The notes: generated from the sequence alone by a model not told the origin. A stretch of DNA of 64,000 nucleotides from Acidobacteria bacterium AB60 (GCA_008682415.1 VANK01000005.1:1-64000); one strand, 5' to 3'. Shown: positions 52,157-62,535, counted from the first letter of the stretch. Numbers and translations: made by a program.

Positions 52157-54580
52157 ATGCAGAACCTTCTCCAGAACATCCGGTTCAGTCTTCGTATGCT
52201 GGCGCGAAACCCCGGCTTGACCCTCACGGTTCTGCTCACTCTTGCAATCGGCATCGGCGCCAACACTGCCATCTTCACTGTCGATTACGCTACGCTGCTC
52301 GCTCCCTTGTCCTATCCCCAACCCGACCAGTTGGTAATGGTTTGGTCGAAGATTCAGACCTATCACAATGGAGTCTCCGCCGGTGACTTCCTCGACTGGA
52401 AGCAGCAGAACACCGTGTTTCAGGACCTCTGCGCCTGGACCGGCGGCAGCTTCAACCTCGCCACCAAAGACAAGCCCGAGTATGTGAACGGCGGCCGACA
52501 GACCTACAGCATGCTCCAGATGATGGGCGAGCCGCTCCTCATGGGCCGCTATTTCCTGCCGGAGGAGGGCGTCGAGGGCCGCGATCACGTCGTGATTCTC
52601 ACCCATAAGCTCTGGGTCAAGCTGGGCTCGGATCCCAAAATCATCGGCACTACCCTGCGCATGGACGGCGCTCCCTACACAGTCGTCGGTGTGCAGCGCC
52701 CCGGCATCTTCGACCGCGGAGAAGGACAGCTCACCGTACCCCTGGTCTTCAAGCCGGACCAGATCAATCACGACTTCCACTGGCTCCTGGTCATGGGGCG
52801 CCTCAAACCGGGCGTCACCCTCAAACAGGCACAGCAGAACATGGACTCGGTGACCGCGCACATCGCCGAGGTCTATCCCAAGAGCGACAAAGGCTGGGGA
52901 GCCTATGTCGAAAATCTCAAGAATGACTTCCTCCCCAAAGAACGCATCAAGATGCTCTGGCTGCTCTTGGGAGCGGTGGGATTCGTCTTGCTCATCGCCT
53001 GCGTCAACGTTGCCAATCTGCTTCTCGCGCGCGGCATGGCGCGCCAGAAGGAATTGGCCGTCCGCAGTTCGCTCGGTGCCGGACGCCGAACGATCTTCAC
53101 TCAGCTCCTGACCGAGAGCTTGATTCTCGCCCTCGCCGGCGGCGCTCTAGGAGTGGGCATGGGCTACGCCATGTTGCAGGGCCTCATCGCCGCCATGCCC
53201 CGCAACACCCTGCCCACCGAAGCCGATCTGCGCCTCAATATTCCCATCCTTCTCTTCACCCTTATCGCCACCACTCTTGCAGGCCTGCTTGCTGGCTCCG
53301 CTCCTGCCTGGTACGCTTCGCGCGTCGACCCCGCCGAGACACTCAAGGAAGGCGGGCGCGCCGGAACCGGCGCGGGCCGGCACTTCCTCCGCCGCATTCT
53401 CGTCATCGGCGAATTTGCGCTGGCCCTCGCCCTGCTCGCCGGCGCGGGCCTCACCATTCACAGCTTCTGGAATCTTGCCCACGTCGATCTCGGCATCAAG
53501 ACGGACCACGTCCTCACATTCTTCTTGCCCGTCCCGGAATCCCGCTCCAAAGATCCGCAGGTCATCTCCGCCTACTACCGCGATATCCTAGCGCACGTCT
53601 CCGCTGTTCCCGGCGTGCAACACGTCGCTGCAATGACCGGCCAACCGCCCTATGGCGCGGGCTTCGGCATGCCGTTTCAACTCGAAGGCGGACAAACCTA
53701 CGCCGACCCGTCGCAGCGCCCCGGCACCGGCTTCGGCATGGTGACTCCCGACTACCTCAACACCTACGGCATTCAGCTCATCTCCGGTCGGAGCTTCACG
53801 GATCAGGACACAGCCGCCACCGTCAAAGTAGCCATGGTCAACCAGGACTTCGTGCACAAATACCTGAAGGACAAGGACCCGCTGAAACAGCGCGTCCTCG
53901 TGGAAGAGTTGGTCCCCGGCGTCACCAAGCTGGGCGGCTACTTGCCCTGGCAGATCGTCGGAACCTACCACAACGTGCACACCGCTGGTCAGCGCGACGA
54001 AAACCCGGAGATGCTGATCCCCTTCTACCAGATCCCCTGGCCCCAGGCAGGCTTCGGCGTACGCACGGCTGAGAATCCGTCCACCATGCTGAACAGCATC
54101 GCTGCCGCCGTCCACCAGGTCGACTCCAGCGTCGCCCTCGCCGAGCCCAAAACCCTGGATGACGTGGTCAACGAATCCATGTCCGACCAGCGCTTTACGC
54201 TCATCCTCTTCGCCAGTTTTGCCGTCGTCGCCTTATTCCTCGCCGCCATCGGTATCTTCGGCGTGATGTCGTTCTCCGTGGCCCAGCGCGCTCACGAGAT
54301 CGCCCTGCGCATGGCGCTTGGCGCTACCCGCGACCGCGTCGTCGGGCTCGTCATTCGCGATGGCGTGCTTCTCGCGCTCATTGGTCTGGGCATTGGCCTG
54401 GTCGGCGCCTACTTTGTCGGCCGCGCCATGCAGAGCCTCCTCTTCGGCGTGAAGGCGCTTGACTTTGCCGCCTTTCTCTCCGTTTCCGTGGTCCTGCTGG
54501 CTGCCGCGATGCTGGCCTGCTTTATTCCCGCCCGGCGAGCCGCCTCCGTCTCCCCCATGCGGGTGCTGCGAACCGAATAG
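52157..54580 (+). CDS. MacB-like ABC permease of the acidobacterial orphan type (ADOP)
   Basis: An 807-residue FtsX/MacB-superfamily membrane protein with two FtsX-type units. It opens with MLARNPGLTLTVLLTLAIGIG-like text, then a MacB periplasmic core, four membrane helices per half, and the second unit ends FFIPARRAASVSPMRVLRTE-like (MLACFIPARRAASVSPMRVL). No ATPase or membrane-fusion partner is adjacent, the feature that gave this family its orphan name. The substrate is unknown. Confidence 0.9.
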   Translation: MQNLLQNIRFSLRMLARNPGLTLTVLLTLAIGIGANTAIFTVDYATLLAPLSYPQPDQLVMVWSKIQTYHNGVSAGDFLDWKQQNTVFQDLCAWTGGSFNLATKDKPEYVNGGRQTYSMLQMMGEPLLMGRYFLPEEGVEGRDHVVILTHKLWVKLGSDPKIIGTTLRMDGAPYTVVGVQRPGIFDRGEGQLTVPLVFKPDQINHDFHWLLVMGRLKPGVTLKQAQQNMDSVTAHIAEVYPKSDKGWGAYVENLKNDFLPKERIKMLWLLLGAVGFVLLIACVNVANLLLARGMARQKELAVRSSLGAGRRTIFTQLLTESLILALAGGALGVGMGYAMLQGLIAAMPRNTLPTEADLRLNIPILLFTLIATTLAGLLAGSAPAWYASRVDPAETLKEGGRAGTGAGRHFLRRILVIGEFALALALLAGAGLTIHSFWNLAHVDLGIKTDHVLTFFLPVPESRSKDPQVISAYYRDILAHVSAVPGVQHVAAMTGQPPYGAGFGMPFQLEGGQTYADPSQRPGTGFGMVTPDYLNTYGIQLISGRSFTDQDTAATVKVAMVNQDFVHKYLKDKDPLKQRVLVEELVPGVTKLGGYLPWQIVGTYHNVHTAGQRDENPEMLIPFYQIPWPQAGFGVRTAENPSTMLNSIAAAVHQVDSSVALAEPKTLDDVVNESMSDQRFTLILFASFAVVALFLAAIGIFGVMSFSVAQRAHEIALRMALGATRDRVVGLVIRDGVLLALIGLGIGLVGAYFVGRAMQSLLFGVKALDFAAFLSVSVVLLAAAMLACFIPARRAASVSPMRVLRTE

Positions 54581-54645
54581 TCCCGGTCCGCATCGCCCGC
54601 AACTGGGCCTTGCCCCGAAGGCTCCGCTCCGCACTCCGGCTTGGT

Positions 54646-55695
54646 TCACTTCTTCTGGATCGGCCCAATCGATCCCTGGTTGTCGCCCAACTGCGGATCG
54701 ACCCGGAAATCCCATACGGTATTGCTGATGTCCTGCGGCGACAGGATCTCCACCAGCGCATACTCCCCAATCGAGAGGGAACGTGCCGGCGTCAGCTTCA
54801 GCCAGTGCTTGCCCGGCATCGCCTCTACTTTGGTAGGGATCACATCCTCCTCCTGGGAGATGGATCCATCCCGGCCGATCTTCAGCGATCCAACCACCCG
54901 CACTGCCCGCCGCTCGTCCACCTTCACAATCGCAAAACCCGACTGCGCCGAGTGCGCACCGTGCTTGCGGTTCACCGCGTCCTTCGCGCTCCCGGTATCC
55001 ACGGTCATCGCATGCGACAGCACGTGCTCCGCGTTATCCGTCAAATTCAGCGACAGGTAAATCTCCGGCTCGTTCACGTGCAGGTGAACCTTGGCATGCG
55101 CTCCCGGCAGCTCGATCGCCGCCCGCGCCCCGGCCAGCGGATTCAACGTGCTGAGACCGTGATGCGACTTCGCGTCCACCGCCAGGTCATTGGGCGGCAG
55201 CTCCACAAGCTCCGGCGTCCCCTCAAACGTGTCCAGCGCGAACACGCTGTCCTGATCCGGCAGCTCTAGTCCCTTGGCCACCTCCGGCATGCGCGCCGCC
55301 TCTTCGTCTCGCTCCGCGGCTTCTTCTTTGTCGATCGTCTCGGCCTCCTTCATGGCCTCCGACGGGTCCTCAGCTGCCGGCTGGGTGTGGTCCCGCGCCC
55401 ACTTTCGGGTCGCCTCCCAGTCCACCAGCTCGTTGGGCATCTCCTCCCATTCCCCGCTGCGCTCCACGCTGATATAGCGCACCCGATCCCCCACAACCTC
55501 GTACTTGCGCACAATCTGGTAGGAACCGTCCTTCAGGATCAGGCGCTGATTCGCCTTCGGAGCCTCCGCCGTGGGTGGCTTTAAGGGCAGTTTTTTCGCA
55601 TTAGGATTCTCCTGCGCAATTGCACCGGCGCTCACTGCCAGAAGGAACCCCAGTAAACTCGCTCCCCACATCCGACCCAATGACCATTCCCTCAT
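54646..55695 (-). CDS. Exported protein of unknown function
   Basis: A 349-residue protein with a signal peptide (GRMWGASLLGFLLAVSAGAIA). The N-terminal part has a small beta module (LILKDGSYQIVRKYEV and VRYISVERSGEWEEMP) that looks like an SH3-like repeat; a Glu/Ala-rich helical region (about 110-150) follows, then a beta-rich C-terminal half with HAKVHLHVNEPEIYLSL. It may be a surface or periplasmic protein. No active site is evident. Confidence 0.7.
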   Translation of the reverse strand: MREWSLGRMWGASLLGFLLAVSAGAIAQENPNAKKLPLKPPTAEAPKANQRLILKDGSYQIVRKYEVVGDRVRYISVERSGEWEEMPNELVDWEATRKWARDHTQPAAEDPSEAMKEAETIDKEEAAERDEEAARMPEVAKGLELPDQDSVFALDTFEGTPELVELPPNDLAVDAKSHHGLSTLNPLAGARAAIELPGAHAKVHLHVNEPEIYLSLNLTDNAEHVLSHAMTVDTGSAKDAVNRKHGAHSAQSGFAIVKVDERRAVRVVGSLKIGRDGSISQEEDVIPTKVEAMPGKHWLKLTPARSLSIGEYALVEILSPQDISNTVWDFRVDPQLGDNQGSIGPIQKK

Positions 55696-55906
55696 CGCTA
55701 ATCCCCGTCGAAGCCTCACATTTTAGACGACCAGCAGCCCCGCCCGTTGCTCAACTCCGTCCCTCGCTTCCCTTCCGTAACCGCTCTTCGCAACCAGACC
55801 ATCCCTCGCTGCGTCCAACTCTGTGTATCCTTGAGGTGGAGCCCCCCTGATAAAGGTCAAGCCAGCTCGAAGAAGGTCTCTCTTTGCCACCCGCCGTTCC
55901 ACCGCG

Positions 55907-56161
55907 GTGGTGACGATCCTTTGTCTTCTTTTGCTGGCCCTGCTCGCCTTCGTCCAGGTGGCGCATACCCACTCGTTTGAGACCGACGCCGATCACTGCC
56001 CCCTCTGCATCGTTCTCCATACCGTCATCCCGGCCGCCTCGGCTGCTGCCGTCATCCTCCTTATCCAGGTGGGTTCTCCCGCCGTGGTTCAGGACCAGCG
56101 GCCCCTCCTCCGCAACTGGATCTCCTACCTTTTCACCCGTCCTCCGCCCTGCGCTGCCTGA
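55907..56161 (+). CDS. Small membrane protein with HxH and CPLC motifs
   Basis: An 84-residue protein from a GTG start. One membrane helix (TILCLLLLALLAFVQV) is followed by AHTHSFETDADHCPLCIVLH, then a second hydrophobic stretch. The His and Cys set resembles DUF2946-like proteins, often linked to metal handling. It lies 181 bases upstream of the TonB-dependent receptor on the same strand. The start is uncertain because the frame is open farther upstream without ATG. Confidence 0.55.
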   Translation: MVTILCLLLLALLAFVQVAHTHSFETDADHCPLCIVLHTVIPAASAAAVILLIQVGSPAVVQDQRPLLRNWISYLFTRPPPCAA

Positions 56162-56341
56162 AACGCGTCGTCTCGTCTCCTGTTCGGCTTTCCCTTTGAC
56201 TCCGCCCGGCTCCCAGTACGGCGGATCCTAAGCTCATCAAAGAAAGCCGAATTCGATTTGAGAGCGCGCACTCGCTCGGAAGCGGTCCCGCATCTGCGGA
56301 CCGAGCCCCTTTCTCAGCCAGACTTCCCGGAGACGTACAGC

Positions 56342-59101
56342 ATGTCAGCCCATCGCGGCGCAATTGACCGCATCCTATTCTGCTTCATCGCGGGACTCGT
56401 CCTACCCGCCATGGCCTTGGCCGCGGCCCAGAGCGGCAACGCCGGGGCCATCTTCGGCACCGTCGCCGATCCCACCGGAGCGGTCATCCCCGGAGCCACC
56501 GTCCACCTCAATAGCGCGGTGAGCGGTCTTGATCGCACCGCAATCACGGACGCTACCGGGCAGTTCTCCATCCCGAACATCCCCTTCCACACCTACCAGA
56601 TCACCGCGACCGCTCCAGGTTTCAACCAGCTCAATCAGACCGTCGATGTCCGCTCCACCAGTGGCACCGAGCTCAAACTGGTCCTCCAGGTCTCAGTGGC
56701 GGCCTCCACCGTCACCGTTGAAGCCGGTACCGGCGACCTGGTCGAAAATGACCCCACCTTCCACACGGACGTGGATCGCGACCTCTTCGTGAAGGTCCCG
56801 CTCGAAAGCACCTCCGCCCTCAGCTCTCTCGTGACCGCCACGACTCCGGGGGTCTCAGGCGACTCCAACGGCATGGTTCACGGCCTCGGCGACCACGCCG
56901 AAAACTCCTTCTCCGTCGACGGCCAGTCCATCACCGACCAGCAGAGTAAGGTCTTTTCCAATCAGATTCCCTCCAACTCCATTCAGTCCCTGGAGGTCAT
57001 CGCCGGCGCACCCCCCGCCGAGTACGGCGGAAAGACCAGCCTGGTTATCGTAGCCACCACCCGCTCCGGACAGGGGGTCACCACTCCGACCGGCAGCATC
57101 ACGGGTTCCTACGGTTCCTTCGGCTCTTCCAGCGGCAGCGTCGACCTCTCGTACGGCGGCAAGAAATGGGGCAACTTCGTTGAAGTGGACGGCCTCAATA
57201 CCGGCCGGTTCCTCGATCCCCCGGAGTTCTCCGTCTTCCACGACAAGGGCAACGAGCTCAATGCCTTTGATCGCGTCGACTTTACTCTCTCGTCGGCCGA
57301 CTCCATGCACCTCGATTTCAACTACAGCCGCTCCTGGTTTCAGAACCCCAACACCTACGACAACCTCAACGTCCAGAACGTAGTCGCCGCGGGAACCAGC
57401 GCCGCCCCTTTGATCGCCTCCGTTGGCAATACAGACCAGCGCTCCCAGATCAGCACCTTCAACATCTCGCCCACCTACACCCACGTTCTCAACAACGAGT
57501 CCGTCTTCAATCTCACCAGCTACGTTCGCCGCGACGACTATCACTACTACCCCAGCGGCAATCCCCTCGCCGATCGTGGCCCTGAAAACCTGCAGACGTC
57601 CTCCATCGCCCAGTACCGCACCCTCACAAACGCAGGCGGCCAGGGCAATATCTCCTACGTGCACAAGATCCACACCATGAAGCTCGGCGCCGAGTATGAC
57701 TCCACGTTCCTGCGCGAAAACGACAGCCTCGGGGTTGTCGACCCGGTCTATTTTCTAACGGCGCCCTGCGTTAATGCCACCGGTGCGCCCGTTGCCGGAT
57801 ACTCCGACCCGGCCCAATGCAGCGGCGCACTCGCTCCCAACCCAGGCTATCTCTCCATCCTGGCTCCTTACGACTTCACCAGGGGCGGCAGCTACTACCG
57901 CTATCGGGGTCAGGCCGACATAAAACTCCTCGGCCTCTTCGTCCAGGACCAGATCAAGGTGGGCAACTGGACGGCCAACCTTGGCATACGCGGCGACCTC
58001 TACAACGGCCTCACCATTGCACGCCAGGCAGAGCCCCGCCTCGGCTTGGGATATAGCGTCAAGCGCACCGGCACGGTCCTGGGGCTCTCCTACGCACGCT
58101 CTCTTGAGACGCCCTTCAACGAAAACCTGGTGCTCTCCAGCACCGGCTGTGGCAACAGCGTTCTTGCTCCCCTCCTCAACTGCACTCCCGGTGTCTCCAC
58201 CGCCGAGGTTCCCGGCTATCGCAACGAGTTCCATGCGAATATCCAGCAGGGCGTGGGCAAGCACCTCGTCGTCAGCGGCGAATACATCTGGAAGTACACT
58301 CACAATGCCTTCGACTTCAGCGTGCTTGGCAATACACCCATCACCTTTCCCATCGACTGGCACAACTCCAAGATCCCCGGCCTCGCCCTCCATCTCGATG
58401 TCCCGGAGTACCACGGCTTCAGCGCCTACTCGGTCATGTCTTCCGTCGCTGCCCGTTTCTTCCCGCCCCAGGTCGCCGGCGCGGGCGCCACCATCGGACA
58501 GACCGGCCTGCCTTTCCGTATCGATCACGACGAGGCCTTCAACCAGACCACCCACCTCCAGTACACCTGGAAACACGGCCGCCTCCTCAACGGCGTGTGG
58601 GGTGGCCTCAATTGGCGTTACGACTCCGGCCAGGTGGCAGGATCCGCCCCTTGTTGGAATCCGCTGTCGCACGATCCCAACTCCGCCTGCGACACCACTT
58701 CCACCACCCTCAACGGTCAGCCCGCCGTCGATCTCAGCCGCCTCACCGCCGACGAGCAGTTCCAGGCAGGCCTGATCTGCAACGGGGTGCGCGCCACTCC
58801 CGGTCACCCGCTGCCCAGCGCCTGCCTGGCGTCTCAGTTCGGCTCCAGTCTCATTCGTATCTCCGCGCCGGGGTCCGGCGACAATGACCATAACCCCTCC
58901 CGCATCGATCCCCGCAACCTCTTTGATATGAACCTCGGCAAGAACAACATCTTCCATACCGACCACTACAAGACGGACCTGGACCTCACTGCGGTCAACG
59001 TCACCAACGACTACGCTCTCTATAACTTCCTCTCCACCTTCAGCGGAACGCACTACGTCACGCCTCGCTCCGTGACCGCCAAGGTCACCCTCAACTTCTG
59101 A
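56342..59101 (+). CDS. TonB-dependent receptor with carboxypeptidase-regulatory-like domain
   Basis: A 919-residue outer-membrane transporter. A signal peptide (residues about 10-33) precedes a CarboxypepD_reg-like domain (GAIFGTVADPTGAVIPGATV, about 38-115), a plug (VDGQSITDQQSK, SIQSLEVIAGAPPAEYGG, about 140-250), and a 22-strand-type barrel ending SVTAKVTLNF. Typical of acidobacterial receptors for oligosaccharides, peptides or metals. Ligand unknown. Paired with the HxH/CPLC protein just upstream; GGAGACG precedes the ATG. Confidence 0.9.
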   Translation: MSAHRGAIDRILFCFIAGLVLPAMALAAAQSGNAGAIFGTVADPTGAVIPGATVHLNSAVSGLDRTAITDATGQFSIPNIPFHTYQITATAPGFNQLNQTVDVRSTSGTELKLVLQVSVAASTVTVEAGTGDLVENDPTFHTDVDRDLFVKVPLESTSALSSLVTATTPGVSGDSNGMVHGLGDHAENSFSVDGQSITDQQSKVFSNQIPSNSIQSLEVIAGAPPAEYGGKTSLVIVATTRSGQGVTTPTGSITGSYGSFGSSSGSVDLSYGGKKWGNFVEVDGLNTGRFLDPPEFSVFHDKGNELNAFDRVDFTLSSADSMHLDFNYSRSWFQNPNTYDNLNVQNVVAAGTSAAPLIASVGNTDQRSQISTFNISPTYTHVLNNESVFNLTSYVRRDDYHYYPSGNPLADRGPENLQTSSIAQYRTLTNAGGQGNISYVHKIHTMKLGAEYDSTFLRENDSLGVVDPVYFLTAPCVNATGAPVAGYSDPAQCSGALAPNPGYLSILAPYDFTRGGSYYRYRGQADIKLLGLFVQDQIKVGNWTANLGIRGDLYNGLTIARQAEPRLGLGYSVKRTGTVLGLSYARSLETPFNENLVLSSTGCGNSVLAPLLNCTPGVSTAEVPGYRNEFHANIQQGVGKHLVVSGEYIWKYTHNAFDFSVLGNTPITFPIDWHNSKIPGLALHLDVPEYHGFSAYSVMSSVAARFFPPQVAGAGATIGQTGLPFRIDHDEAFNQTTHLQYTWKHGRLLNGVWGGLNWRYDSGQVAGSAPCWNPLSHDPNSACDTTSTTLNGQPAVDLSRLTADEQFQAGLICNGVRATPGHPLPSACLASQFGSSLIRISAPGSGDNDHNPSRIDPRNLFDMNLGKNNIFHTDHYKTDLDLTAVNVTNDYALYNFLSTFSGTHYVTPRSVTAKVTLNF

Positions 59102-59204
59102 CCGCCACCCAGCGATCCGAAGTTCGTTCGAATCTCCTCCGGCAGGCCCGCGTCCGCCAAGCCCGTGCCCGTCAGCCAAAGCGGGCCTCCGTGTATAGTG
59201 CGGT

Positions 59205-59966
59205 ATGAGCTACGCCGAGTTCGTGCCGCACCCCGGCCTGCGCGGATGGGTCAAATGCCTCTGGACCATCCACGAAGAACCAAGCGACGACATCCAGGAA
59301 ATCTGGCCGGACGGCTGCATCGAACTTCTCTTCAGCCTCGGCAATCATCTCCGCATCCAATCCGACGGAACTGCCGTGCCCATCCCCAGCCCCGCTGTGC
59401 TCGGACTGCAAACCGGCATCATGCGCGTTCGCACCGCCGGAGAAGTGCGCCTGCTCGCCGCCCGCCTGCTCCCCGTCGGCGTGCCCGATTGGGACCCGGC
59501 AGAGCTCCAATCCCTTGATCGAAAGATCCAGCCGCTTCTTGCCTCACCCGATACGGAGTCCGCGCGATCTCTTCTCGAATCCTGGCTCCTCGAGCACCCT
59601 CTCGCCCTCGATGAACTCGCCGTTACCCTGCGCACCCTCGTGGAGAACTACGGCAACATCTCCGTAGCGGCCCTCGCCGGTCAACGCCGCCTCTCCGTCC
59701 GTCAGCTGCAGCGCGAGTTCCACGAGCGGCTGGGCATCTCCCCCAAAAATCTCTCCATCGTGCTGCGATTCGCCCGCAGCTGGTCCGTGCTCCTTCAAAA
59801 CCCCGACATCTCCCTCGCGGACCTCGCCCTCGAACTGGGCTTCACCGACCAGGCTCACTTCACGCACGCCTTCGGGGCGCTCGGCGGAGAGTCTCCTCGG
59901 CGTTTCGCGCAAATCTTTGGCAAGACGTCGCGTTCTTACAAGAAGCGAAAATCCTCTTCCGCCTAA
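59205..59966 (+). CDS. AraC-family transcriptional regulator
   Basis: A 253-residue regulator: an N-terminal ligand-binding-like domain (FVPHPGLRGWVKCLWTIHEE, WPDGCIELLFSLG) and an AraC-type double helix-turn-helix near 150-250 (SLADLALELGFTDQAHFTHAF then FGALGGESPRRF). It likely controls the VOC protein that follows after 23 bases, which is the usual pairing. Confidence 0.9.
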   Translation: MSYAEFVPHPGLRGWVKCLWTIHEEPSDDIQEIWPDGCIELLFSLGNHLRIQSDGTAVPIPSPAVLGLQTGIMRVRTAGEVRLLAARLLPVGVPDWDPAELQSLDRKIQPLLASPDTESARSLLESWLLEHPLALDELAVTLRTLVENYGNISVAALAGQRRLSVRQLQREFHERLGISPKNLSIVLRFARSWSVLLQNPDISLADLALELGFTDQAHFTHAFGALGGESPRRFAQIFGKTSRSYKKRKSSSA

Positions 59967-59989
59967 TCTCACCCAAGAGGAGAATTCGC

Positions 59990-60355
59990 ATGAGCCAAAT
60001 CGGAAGCATCAACCTGATGGTCCGCGACATCGCGGCCGTCGAGCAGTTCTATACGGATGTGCTCGGCCTGGTCGTCGACCAGGACCGCACCAACCGCCCC
60101 TCGTTCGTTCTGCTGCGCGCCGGCAGCACCCTCCTCACCCTGCAGGACGCGAACAGCATGGGCCAGTTGCCCGAAGCAGGCAACGCCATCGAGATCGGCT
60201 TCGAGGTAAACGACGTCGAATCCGTCCGCCGCAAACTCGGCGACCGCGCCATCGTGCAGAGCATGGGGTGGGGCAATGCCATCGAGACCGCCGATCCGAA
60301 CGGCACCCGCCTGAATATCTACCAGTGGGAAAAACCCGCGGATCGACGGGACTAA
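59990..60355 (+). CDS. VOC-family (glyoxalase-like) protein
   Basis: A 121-residue VOC-fold protein (INLMVRDIAAVEQFYTDVLG; GFEVNDVESVRRKLG; ETADPNGTRLNIYQW) in the glyoxalase/bleomycin-resistance/dioxygenase superfamily. Such single-repeat proteins act as homodimers. The metal-site residues are incomplete, so the reaction is undefined. AGAGGAGA precedes the ATG. Downstream of the AraC regulator. Confidence 0.88.
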   Translation: MSQIGSINLMVRDIAAVEQFYTDVLGLVVDQDRTNRPSFVLLRAGSTLLTLQDANSMGQLPEAGNAIEIGFEVNDVESVRRKLGDRAIVQSMGWGNAIETADPNGTRLNIYQWEKPADRRD

Positions 60356-60570
60356 CAGAAACCCTGCGCCGGTGCGATTAAGGTCGCCATGATCTTCATC
60401 CACCAGACGCAGCTCTCCCGGACCCACGCGCGTCCTCCGTTCGTGGGTCTTCCCGCCGACAATTGCCTCTGCCTCGCAAGAAGCGTGAACCCAGCCAACC
60501 GCATGCCTCGCAATCGCCGACATCGCCGGTCCGTTGAGCCCCCGATTCACACTCTGCGAAAATAGAACCG

Positions 60571-62535
60571 ATGCTCTCGCTCCAAAATGCCGGCAAGCGC
60601 TTCGGCCCCAGGATCCTCTTCCTCGAAGCCAATTGGCTCATCCGCAGCAAGGAAAGAACCGCGCTCGTCGGCGCCAATGGAACCGGCAAATCCACCCTGA
60701 TGAAAGTCCTCGCCGGTCTCGAATCCCTCGACTACGGCGACCTCCAGCAGACCAAAGGCATGAGCATCGGCTACCTCCCGCAGGAAGGCCTTCGCCTCAC
60801 CGGCCGCACCATCTTCGAAGAGTGCCTGACCGTCTTCGACCAGATTCGCGACATGGAAAGCGAGATCGAGCGGCTCGGCGGGCAGATGGCCGAGCTCGAT
60901 CACGCAACCCCCGAGTACGAGTCCACCGCCGCACGTTTCAGCCTCCTCCAGGAGCGCTTCCACGCGCTCGACGGCTACGCCCTCGATGCCCAGGTGGGCG
61001 CCGTCCTGACAGGTTTGGGGTTTAGCAAACAGGACTGGACCCGCCTCACCGACGAGTTCTCCGGCGGATGGCAGATGCGCATCGCTCTCGCCAAACTGCT
61101 CCTCGCCAAACCCAACCTGCTCCTGCTCGACGAGCCCACCAACCACCTCGATCTCGAGACCCGCAACTGGCTCGAGGACTACCTCAAGAGCTATCCCTTC
61201 GGCTACATCCTCATCTCCCACGATCGCTACTTCCTCGATGTCACCATCGATCGCACCGTTGAGATCTGGAACAAGCGCCTCAACATCTACCAGGGCAACT
61301 ACACCAAGTACCTCTCGCAAAAAGACGAGCGCCGCACCCAGCTGGAATCCGCCTACCGCAACCAGCGCCTCCAGATCGAGCACCTCGAATCCTTCATCAA
61401 CCGCTTCCGCTACCAGGCCACCAAGGCCAAGCAGGTCCAAAGCCGCATTAAGGAGCTCGAAAAGATCGAGCGCATCGAAATCCCCGAAGAAGAGCCGGTC
61501 ATTCACTTCAAGTTTCCGCAGCCGCCGCCCTCCGGCCGCACCGTCGTCGAAGCCGACGGCCTCTCCAAGTCCTATGGCGAAAAGCAGGTTCTTCAGCACG
61601 TTCGTTTCACCATCGAGCGGGGCGACCGCGTTGCCCTCGTCGGCGTCAACGGTGCCGGCAAATCAACTCTCATCAAGCTCATGACTGGCGTCGAGTCCCC
61701 GACCACCGGCACCGTCAAGCTCGGCCACAACGTGGTCAGCGAGTACTTCGCCCAGGACCAGTACAAGGTCCTCGACGGCGAGGCCCGCATGCTCGATGAC
61801 ATCAGCCGCGCCGCCGTGAAGGTCCCCGAAAGCGAACTCCGCTCCCTCCTCGGCTGCTTCCTCTTCTCCGGCGACGACGTCTTCAAACCCCTCGGCGTGC
61901 TCTCCGGCGGCGAACGCAACCGCTATGCGCTGGCCCGCATCCTCGTCTCGCCCTCCAACTTCCTGCTGCTCGACGAACCCACCAACCACCTCGACATGCG
62001 CGCCAAAGACGTGCTGCTCGAAGCCCTCGCCAGCTTCAGCGGTACCGTCATCTTCGTCAGCCACGATCGCTACTTCATCGATCGCCTTGCCACCCGTGTG
62101 CTGGAGGTGGAGAATGGCTCCGTCCTCACCTACGAAGGCAACTACGAAGACTACCTGCGCAAGAAACTGGAAATGACCGCCGCGGCCGCACCGATCGAAC
62201 CACCTTCCAAATCGGCGTCAACCCCGCCCGCGGAAACAAAGCTTCCGGCCCCCGCAATCAACGGCACGCACGGCAACTTGGAAGCCGAGCCACCCAAAGA
62301 GAAACCCAGGCGTCTGAATCCCATCAAGCAAAAGCAAATGGAAGACCGCTGCGCCTTCCTCGAAGAAGAGGTTCCCCGCGTCGAGGCCGCCCTCGCCACC
62401 ACCGAGCAGCAACTCGGCGTTTACATCTCCGCGGCGGAGACCCAGCGCCTCACCACGCTCGCCGACGAGCTGCGCCTTCAGCTCGCCGCCCTGACCGCCG
62501 AGTGGGAAGAGCTGATGATGCAGCTCGAAGCCTAG
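60571..62535 (+). CDS. ABC-F family ATPase
   Basis: A 654-residue cytoplasmic protein with two ATPase domains and no membrane segment. First domain: Walker A GANGTGKST near 35, signature FSGGWQMRIAL and Walker B LLLLDEPTNHLD. Second domain: GVNGAGKST, LSGGERNRYALARIL and LLLDEPTNHLD. Between them lies the charged linker that contacts tRNA and ribosome in this family; a Pro/Ala tail and coiled coil (about 560-650) close the protein. Acts on translation; the exact subfamily (Uup, YfmR or YdiF-like) is not fixed. Confidence 0.93.
   Translation: MLSLQNAGKRFGPRILFLEANWLIRSKERTALVGANGTGKSTLMKVLAGLESLDYGDLQQTKGMSIGYLPQEGLRLTGRTIFEECLTVFDQIRDMESEIERLGGQMAELDHATPEYESTAARFSLLQERFHALDGYALDAQVGAVLTGLGFSKQDWTRLTDEFSGGWQMRIALAKLLLAKPNLLLLDEPTNHLDLETRNWLEDYLKSYPFGYILISHDRYFLDVTIDRTVEIWNKRLNIYQGNYTKYLSQKDERRTQLESAYRNQRLQIEHLESFINRFRYQATKAKQVQSRIKELEKIERIEIPEEEPVIHFKFPQPPPSGRTVVEADGLSKSYGEKQVLQHVRFTIERGDRVALVGVNGAGKSTLIKLMTGVESPTTGTVKLGHNVVSEYFAQDQYKVLDGEARMLDDISRAAVKVPESELRSLLGCFLFSGDDVFKPLGVLSGGERNRYALARILVSPSNFLLLDEPTNHLDMRAKDVLLEALASFSGTVIFVSHDRYFIDRLATRVLEVENGSVLTYEGNYEDYLRKKLEMTAAAAPIEPPSKSASTPPAETKLPAPAINGTHGNLEAEPPKEKPRRLNPIKQKQMEDRCAFLEEEVPRVEAALATTEQQLGVYISAAETQRLTTLADELRLQLAALTAEWEELMMQLEA

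Noticed and set aside
59120..59160. tRNA-like T-loop sequence (TTCGAATC)
   Set aside because: No acceptor stem, anticodon arm or D arm can be fitted around it.
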